NCBI RefSeq assembly: GCF_001949145.1
Contig: NW_019091625.1
Span: 6,889-68,888 of the forward strand
Reading direction: 5' to 3'
Origin: Acanthaster planci
Taxonomy: Eukaryota > Echinodermata > Asteroidea > Valvatida > Acanthasteridae
DNA: 62,000 nt
The notes under the pieces are model-generated. The model saw only the letters and a list, made by a program, of their open reading frames with translations, was not told the DNA's origin and searched no databases. Below, in pieces: positions 60,990 to 62,000 of this stretch. Numbering within the stretch: the stretch's first letter is position 1; every line of letters begins with the position of its first letter. The position numbers were made by a program, and so were the translations under genes.

Positions 60990-62000
60990 CTTCTTGAGGT
61001 AGTACAGTCCTTGGCTGCTCCCAGGACTTTAGCCATTGACGTTTATGGATGAAAACTGTCAGTGTGTTAACATAATTAGTCGCATCTTCAAATATTATGG
61101 GAGACCTTCGAGAGTCTTGATGGGCAGCGAATGAATACCGGCCGCACCCCGTGACTGACCCACCATTGCTTGCGTCATTTTGACAAGCGCACATTAGCTC
61201 GAGCGTGACGCAAAGAAATTGTGGAGCAGTTGCCTTGGACGGGACTATTTGCCGTTACCAACACAAGCGTCTCAAAAGTCTTACGCACTGGACCTCGAAG
61301 ACGCAGTTAAGCGGGTCGCACGTCATGGAAGGAACTACATTTTGTTCCGAGGAAAGGGGACTTCACACGGGAACATTTTTTAAAATTCTTGTTGAATATT
61401 CAAAACACCAAACGGGGGTAGTGACTGATAGAGTCAATTTTATACGGGAACTTTTGTCTGCAGTAGTAACCGTCCCAAAATTGTTAATATTCAGAATAAG
61501 CTTTATGAAGAAAGCTTCAAGAAGATTATACTAGCCTCTGACTCAAAGTAAACTCCAACACACCTCACACGAGCATTCATACGTGTGCATTCGCATGGTT
61601 TAAAGTGTAGCTGCAGTGACTTTTTCTTACATTTTCCCTGCAGCTTTGCCCTCTTCTTTATTGTAAGAAATCTCTGCCAATTTCCCAATTGATTAAGTAC
61701 ATTGCAAAGGACACTTTCATAAAGACTAAAACTTATCCATGCTTTCCCAAGCTGAGGGCGCTGTTGATTTCGTCCAGAGAAGACACAGTTAATGCACATG
61801 CCCTTTTTGTTTAAAAATTTGAACCAAAATTTTAGTTACTGAACACATTTTGAAGAAAGGGATTGGTGTTTTCTTGAAGATGTGTGCATAAACGACAATG
61901 AAATAACATGTATTTGGAAACAGCGTAAAAAAAACTAAAAGGGCAGAAAATTACCGGTTGAAATAGTAAAACAAACGTTTAAAATACGGTTAGCCGGGAC
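60990..62000. other. Downstream flank, no gene seen
   Basis: This is the presumed 3' UTR and intergenic DNA after the LU gene. No further coding exon or clear AATAAA signal was identified up to the end of the window. Confidence 0.5.

Overview
This is a stretch of nuclear DNA from an animal. Genes are sparse and interrupted by GT-AG introns, and coding exons stand out from AT-rich, repeat-strewn non-coding DNA. There is no bacterial operon structure and no rRNA or tRNA gene that I can support. The repeat vocabulary (TACATGTA-rich patches, frequent TAGGCCTA words, many small foldback elements), the intronless class A GPCRs and the metazoan families present suggest a marine invertebrate deuterostome, most likely an echinoderm such as a sea star. 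That identification is inference from style, not proof.

Layout. At 1.8-2.4 kb (minus) is an exon of an LRAT/HRASLS-type thiol acyltransferase with its complete His-His-Cys set; the rest of the gene is not found. At 3.0-4.1 kb a ~550 bp segment is duplicated around a single N. At about 6.0-6.45 kb (minus) is a possible LTR with a primer-binding site complementary to a tRNA-Leu 3' end. From 12.96 down to 6.57 kb (minus) is a complete five-exon UDP-glycosyltransferase; the splice phases fit exactly and give 554 residues. At 15.2-16.3 kb and 36.8-37.8 kb (both minus) are two paralogous single-exon rhodopsin-class GPCRs, each 340 residues. The ~20 kb between them holds no gene I can recognise, only foldback repeats. 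Three unassigned minus-strand reading frames (35.5, 36.1 and 39.2 kb) may be exons of unknown genes.

A 616-base assembly gap lies at 40.7-41.3 kb. From 42.2 to 48.6 kb (plus) is a five-exon prenylcysteine-oxidase-like flavoprotein, 436 residues as modelled. Its fourth intron holds a hAT-like non-autonomous transposon, a decayed non-LTR reverse transcriptase fragment and a 59-bp tandem array that appears to have grown out of that fragment. From 55.3 to 61.0 kb (plus) is a three-exon Ly6/uPAR-type protein: a 37-bp signal-peptide exon, a ten-cysteine LU domain split over two exons and a GPI-anchor-like tail, 137 residues. Its second intron holds an inverted pair of ~400-bp GACG-rich repeats.

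The genes do not form a pathway. They are an acyltransferase, a conjugating glycosyltransferase, two orphan receptors, a membrane-lipid/thioether oxidase and a GPI-anchored surface protein, and they look like ordinary neighbours. The less ordinary signals are in the repeats and in the donor-site motif of the glycosyltransferase.
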